From JBGPYM01 sp041493205 (GTDB lineage Bacteria > Bacteroidota > Ignavibacteria > UBA10030 > UBA6906), in NCBI GenBank assembly GCA_041493205.1, contig JBGPYM010000132.1, positions 1 to 8,458 on the forward strand: a stretch of 8,458 nt of DNA, read 5' to 3'. The position numbers and the translations under genes were made by a program. This document shows positions 5,441 through 8,458 of the stretch, piece by piece (the stretch's first letter is position 1; each line of letters starts with the position of its first letter). The notes beneath the pieces are model-generated. The model saw nothing but the letters and a program-made list of their open reading frames with translations, was not told where the DNA came from and made no database searches.

Positions 5441-8097
5441 CAGAGTTTCCTTTTCGCTTCAACGATCTTGTAGGCCTCGATAATGTCCCCGACCTTGATA
5501 TCGTTGAAGTTTTCGAGCCCGAGACCGCATTCAAACCCTGCCTCCACCTCGCGGACGTCGTCCTTGAACCGCCGCAGGGATGCGATGGTCCCGTCGAACA
5601 CCTGGATGCCGTCGCGGATGAGACGGACCTTGTTGTTCCGGGTGACCTTGCCGTCCTGCACGTAGCAGCCGCCCACGTTGCCGACTTTCGGGACCTTGAA
5701 TATCTCGCGGATTTCGATCGTGGCGACGATTTCCTCCTTTTTCTCGGGGGCAAGGAGTCCTTCGAGCGCCTTGTGGATGTCGTCGATCGCGTCGTAAATG
5801 ATATTGTACGTGCGGATGTCCACCTTTTCCTTTTCCGCCAGACGTCGGGCGTTCAGGTTCGGGCGGACGCGGAAGCCGATGATGACGGCTCCCGATGCGG
5901 CGGCCAGAATGATATCCGATTCGGAGATCGTGCCGACGCCGCTATGGATGACCCGCAGCTTCACTTCCTTGTGGGCGGTCTTCATCAGGGAGTCGGAGAG
6001 CGCCTCCACGGAGCCATCCACGTCCCCTTTGACGATCACGGCGAGCTCGCGGACCTGTCCCTCCTTGATCTGCTGGGAGATGTCGTCGAGCGTGGTCAGG
6101 TGGATCTGCCGGAAATCCTGCTCCCGCTTGAGCTGCTGGCGCTTGAGACTCACCTCGCGGGCTTCGCGGTCGGTCTCCGTCACCAGGAACGTGTCGCCCG
6201 CCTGCGGAAAGCCGTCAAGACCCGTAAGCTGGACCGGCGTCGACGGTCCGGCTGCTTCGAGCCGCTTCCCGCGCTCGTCGTACATGGCGCGCACCTTGCC
6301 GCTGTAAATGCCGGCAAGGAACGGATCGCCGATGCGGAGCGTCCCTTTCTGGACGAGCACCGTGGCGGTGATGCCTTTTCCCTTGTCGAGCTGCGCTTCG
6401 ACGATCGTCCCGACGGCGAGCCGCTTCGGATTGGCCTTCAGGTCGAGCACGTCCGCCTCGAGGCCGATCTTCTCCAGGAGCACGTCCACGTTCTTGCCCG
6501 TGCGGGCGGAGAGCTCGACGGACTGGTACTTGCCGCCCCACTCCTCGACGAGGATGTTCTTTTCGGAGAGCTGCTGGCGGATCCGGTCGGGGTTCGAGTC
6601 GGGTTTGTCGGTTTTGTTGATGGCGATGACGATGGGAACCGCGGCGGCTTGCGCGTGGCTGATGGCCTCCAGGGTCTGGGGCATCACGCTGTCGTCGGCG
6701 GCAACCACCAGGACCACGATGTCCGTGATCTGGGCGCCGCGGGCGCGCATGGCGGTGAATGCCTCGTGACCCGGGGTGTCCAGGAAGGTGACATCCCGCC
6801 CGGACGGCGTAGTGACGTGGTAGGCGCCGATATGCTGGGTGATCCCTCCCGATTCGCCCGCCACGACGTTCGAGCGGCGGATGTAATCGAGGAGCGACGT
6901 CTTGCCGTGATCGACGTGGCCCATGATGGTGACCACCGGCGGACGGCGGACAAGCTCCTCGGGGCGGTCTTCGGTCTCGTGGAGAACTTCCTCCTCCGTG
7001 ACTTCCGCGTAGAAGCTGATCTCGAACCCGAATTCGTCGGCGACGAGCGTGATGGTGTCCTTGTCGAGGCGCTGGTTGATCGACACCATGATCCCGAGGT
7101 CCATGCATTTCTTGATCACGTCGGCGACGTTCACGTGCATGAGGTTGGCAAGGTCGTTCACCGAAAGGAACTCTGTGACGCGGAGCTTCCCTTCCTCCTT
7201 CTGTGCCTCCTCCTGCAGGCGGGCGACTTCCTCCTCCCGCTCCTTCTTCTTCCGTTTCTTCAGGACGGCCCGCCCCGTACCGGGGGCGTCGTCCATGGCC
7301 GCGAAGGTCCGCTTGATCGCGTCCTTCACTTCCGCCTGGTCGATCTCCTTGTGGCGGATTTTTTTCTTCTTCTTTTTCTTCCGTTCGAGATCATCGACCT
7401 CGGGGGCCTTGGCTTCGGCGACGTCCTTCCCGCCGACCTTCTTCTTTTTCTTTTTCCGTTTATGCTCTTCATCGGGGGAGACCGGGGTACCGGGGGCGGC
7501 CGGTTTCGCGCCCTTGCCCGGTGCGGGCCTGGGGGCGTGCCGGGTCAGATCCATGCGCCCCTTTATCGTGAGGCCAACCTTCGCCCGTGTCTGCTTTTCG
7601 AGCGGGGAGAGTACTTCAGACTTTCGTGATTTCGGCGCTTCGGTCGTGACGGGCTTTGCCTCTGCTGCGGCCGCAACAGGCAGGGGTTCAGCGGGTGCGC
7701 CTTCAACGGGCGTTGCAGGCTCTTCGGCGACAGCGGTTTCGGCGGTGAGCGGTTCTGCCGGCGGCGCCTCGGAAGCCGCGGCAACCACCTCTTCCTTGTG
7801 GACGGGTGCGGGCGCGACGTGCGGCACCGGGGGCTCCACGACCTCTTCAACCTTCTTTTCCGCCCGCTTCTTCGTCTCCCGTATCTCGGCGATCTTCCGC
7901 TGGTGCTTCTCCGCGACGTCCTTGTCCTTTTTGAAATGGACAAGAATATCCTTCATCATGTCTTCGTCGACCGACGACATGTGGCCTTTGACCTCGTGCC
8001 CCTTCTTTCGCAGAAACTCGACCAGAGTCTCGTGCGAGATGTTCAGCTCGGTCGCGACCTTGTAAATTTTCTTCTTTTTTTCTGCCGTTTCAGCCAT
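5440..8097 (-). CDS. infB: Translation initiation factor IF-2
   Basis: IF2 is the GTPase that brings fMet-tRNA to the 30S subunit and promotes subunit joining. The protein is 885 residues from the chosen start. It has an N-terminal IF2_N-like helical segment (about 11-55), then a long low-complexity linker (about 60-300) rich in Ala/Pro/Glu with lysine runs at 215-220, 240-246 and 280-285. A second IF2_N-like segment follows (about 304-355). The GTPase domain (about 387-555) has G1 GHVDHGKT (393-400), GGIT (417-420), G3 DTPGH (440-444), G4 NKTD (494-497) and G5-like SAR (530-532). The EF-Tu-like domain II (about 558-650), domain III (about 670-775) and the fMet-tRNA-binding C2 domain (about 785-885) follow. 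Two ATGs lie close together; I chose 8097 because AAAGGA sits about 6 nt before it but directly abuts the one at 8103. It lies 48 bp after nusA, and its TGA overlaps the rbfA ATG by one base. Confidence 0.98.
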   Translation of the reverse strand: MAETAEKKKKIYKVATELNISHETLVEFLRKKGHEVKGHMSSVDEDMMKDILVHFKKDKDVAEKHQRKIAEIRETKKRAEKKVEEVVEPPVPHVAPAPVHKEEVVAAASEAPPAEPLTAETAVAEEPATPVEGAPAEPLPVAAAAEAKPVTTEAPKSRKSEVLSPLEKQTRAKVGLTIKGRMDLTRHAPRPAPGKGAKPAAPGTPVSPDEEHKRKKKKKKVGGKDVAEAKAPEVDDLERKKKKKKKIRHKEIDQAEVKDAIKRTFAAMDDAPGTGRAVLKKRKKKEREEEVARLQEEAQKEEGKLRVTEFLSVNDLANLMHVNVADVIKKCMDLGIMVSINQRLDKDTITLVADEFGFEISFYAEVTEEEVLHETEDRPEELVRRPPVVTIMGHVDHGKTSLLDYIRRSNVVAGESGGITQHIGAYHVTTPSGRDVTFLDTPGHEAFTAMRARGAQITDIVVLVVAADDSVMPQTLEAISHAQAAAVPIVIAINKTDKPDSNPDRIRQQLSEKNILVEEWGGKYQSVELSARTGKNVDVLLEKIGLEADVLDLKANPKRLAVGTIVEAQLDKGKGITATVLVQKGTLRIGDPFLAGIYSGKVRAMYDERGKRLEAAGPSTPVQLTGLDGFPQAGDTFLVTETDREAREVSLKRQQLKREQDFRQIHLTTLDDISQQIKEGQVRELAVIVKGDVDGSVEALSDSLMKTAHKEVKLRVIHSGVGTISESDIILAAASGAVIIGFRVRPNLNARRLAEKEKVDIRTYNIIYDAIDDIHKALEGLLAPEKKEEIVATIEIREIFKVPKVGNVGGCYVQDGKVTRNNKVRLIRDGIQVFDGTIASLRRFKDDVREVEAGFECGLGLENFNDIKVGDIIEAYKIVEAKRKL
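7359..7455 (-). repeat. Two purine-rich lysine-codon tracts inside infB
   Basis: The coding strand carries two AAA/AAG tracts: seven Lys codons at 7360-7380, ending in a run of seven A (7359-7365), and six Lys codons at 7438-7455. They encode basic clusters in the variable linker of IF2. The reading frame stays open across both. They are low-complexity coding segments rather than a mobile repeat. Confidence 0.75.
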
Positions 8098-8145
8098 GAG
8101 CATCCTTTGTGGAATCGTCGGAGAACCAGCCTGGAAAGTCCCGCC
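8097..8145 (-). promoter_or_regulatory. nusA-infB intergenic spacer with infB ribosome binding site
   Basis: The 48 bp between the nusA stop and the chosen infB start contains no convincing promoter or terminator. Its useful element is AAAGG just before the two close ATGs. The spacing favours the second ATG (8097) as the infB start. Transcription is expected to read through from nusA. Confidence 0.5.
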
Positions 8146-8458
8146 TTATTCTTTCGCCGGTGCCTCCTTCGATGACTCCTCCGCCGCCTCGGGCGGGGAG
8201 TCCTTTTTCACATCTGCATCTTCTTCCGCTTTCGCTTCAACCTCTGTACTCTCTTCGCTCTTCTCTGCCGTCTTCTCTGCGCCCTCCGCCACCTCTACGC
8301 CCTCTGCTCCCTCTGTGATTGCAGGTTTCTCCCCGCCTTCTGCGACTTCCGCCTCCTCTTCCTCCTCCTCTTCCTCCTCTTCGTCCTCCACCTCTGCCTC
8401 TTCGAGGTCCTTCTTCATCATCTCGCGGATTTCCTGAATTTTCTCCTCCGTGAGTCCC
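8146..8458 (-). CDS. nusA: Transcription termination/antitermination factor NusA, C-terminal end, runs off right edge
   Basis: This is an open reading frame entering from the right edge and ending with TAA at 8146; about 103 codons are visible. It starts in the window with GLTEEKIQEIREMMKKDLEE, which resembles the helix that closes a NusA C-terminal helical domain. A very acidic low-complexity tail follows, with a run of ten Glu (8353-8382) and then Ala/Glu/Val/Lys-rich sequence ending in EAPAKE. NusA binds RNA polymerase and RNA and controls pausing, termination and antitermination. The S1 and KH domains that would prove the identity lie outside the window, so the call depends mainly on position: nusA directly precedes infB in most bacteria. 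Another acidic-tailed protein cannot be excluded. Confidence 0.75.
   Translation of the reverse strand, partial: GLTEEKIQEIREMMKKDLEEAEVEDEEEEEEEEEEAEVAEGGEKPAITEGAEGVEVAEGAEKTAEKSEESTEVEAKAEEDADVKKDSPPEAAEESSKEAPAKE
8352..8382. repeat. 31-bp uninterrupted pyrimidine/purine tract encoding poly-Glu
   Basis: The plus strand has only C and T across this stretch (GAG/GAA codons on the minus strand), built of CCT/CTT triplets. It is a trinucleotide-like microsatellite in the nusA tail that encodes ten consecutive Glu. Such tracts can change length by slippage; in-frame changes would only alter the Glu count. Confidence 0.7.

Noticed and set aside
7359..7455. Programmed frameshift site at the poly-lysine codons of infB
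   Set aside because: The normal frame is open throughout, no in-frame slippery heptamer with a downstream structure was recognised, and shifted frames give no meaningful product.
5773..7629. A 618-codon open frame on the plus strand, antisense to infB
   Set aside because: It lies entirely within the certain IF2 gene. Its translation is rich in Asp, His, Arg and Val, as expected from the reverse of GC-rich codons, and shows no recognisable domain or upstream ribosome binding site.
1..8458. Novel defence system, mobile element or CRISPR
   Set aside because: Every long stretch is accounted for by conserved housekeeping genes. No spaced direct repeats, transposase motifs, integrase motifs or terminal inverted repeats were seen.

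Overview
This window is a stretch of conserved bacterial housekeeping sequence of clearly high GC content. All recognisable genes lie on the minus strand, so transcription runs from high to low coordinates. In transcription order the genes are: the 3' end of nusA (cut by the right edge), infB (IF2), rbfA, truB, ribF, rpsO (S15), pnp (PNPase), and the N-terminal two-thirds of an aspartokinase (cut by the left edge). The order nusA-infB-rbfA-truB-ribF-rpsO-pnp is the classic bacterial translation/RNA-processing cluster. No mobile elements, CRISPR arrays, tRNAs or rRNAs were seen.

Layout. 8146-8458 holds the acidic C-terminal tail of NusA. 5440-8097 is a complete IF2 with a long Ala/Pro/Glu and Lys-rich N-terminal region. 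rbfA, truB and ribF follow with overlapping ends: stop and start share 1 nt at infB/rbfA, about 20 nt at rbfA/truB and 4 nt at truB/ribF. This packing suggests translational coupling. The tight packing breaks before rpsO, where an AT-rich 57 bp gap has a plausible promoter and a strong Shine-Dalgarno sequence. It breaks again between rpsO and pnp, where a GC-rich hairpin followed by six T residues looks like an intrinsic terminator or attenuator. After pnp comes a 50 bp gap with a perfect 7 bp hairpin overlapping the pnp stop, then the aspartokinase gene.

Function. NusA (elongation and antitermination), IF2 (initiation), RbfA (30S maturation), TruB (tRNA psi55), S15 (30S assembly) and PNPase (RNA decay) couple transcription, ribosome biogenesis and RNA turnover. 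RibF (FMN/FAD synthesis) is a common metabolic passenger here. Aspartokinase begins the lysine/threonine/methionine pathway and is not part of the canonical cluster.

Organism. The sequence does not identify a species. The TruB length without a PUA domain and the general look of S15, IF2 and PNPase suggest a GC-rich member of the Bacteroidota/Chlorobiota/Ignavibacteriota (FCB) group. This is an impression from remembered family sequences, not a computed placement. I found no undescribed system; the points worth a second look are regulatory sites and low-complexity protein segments.
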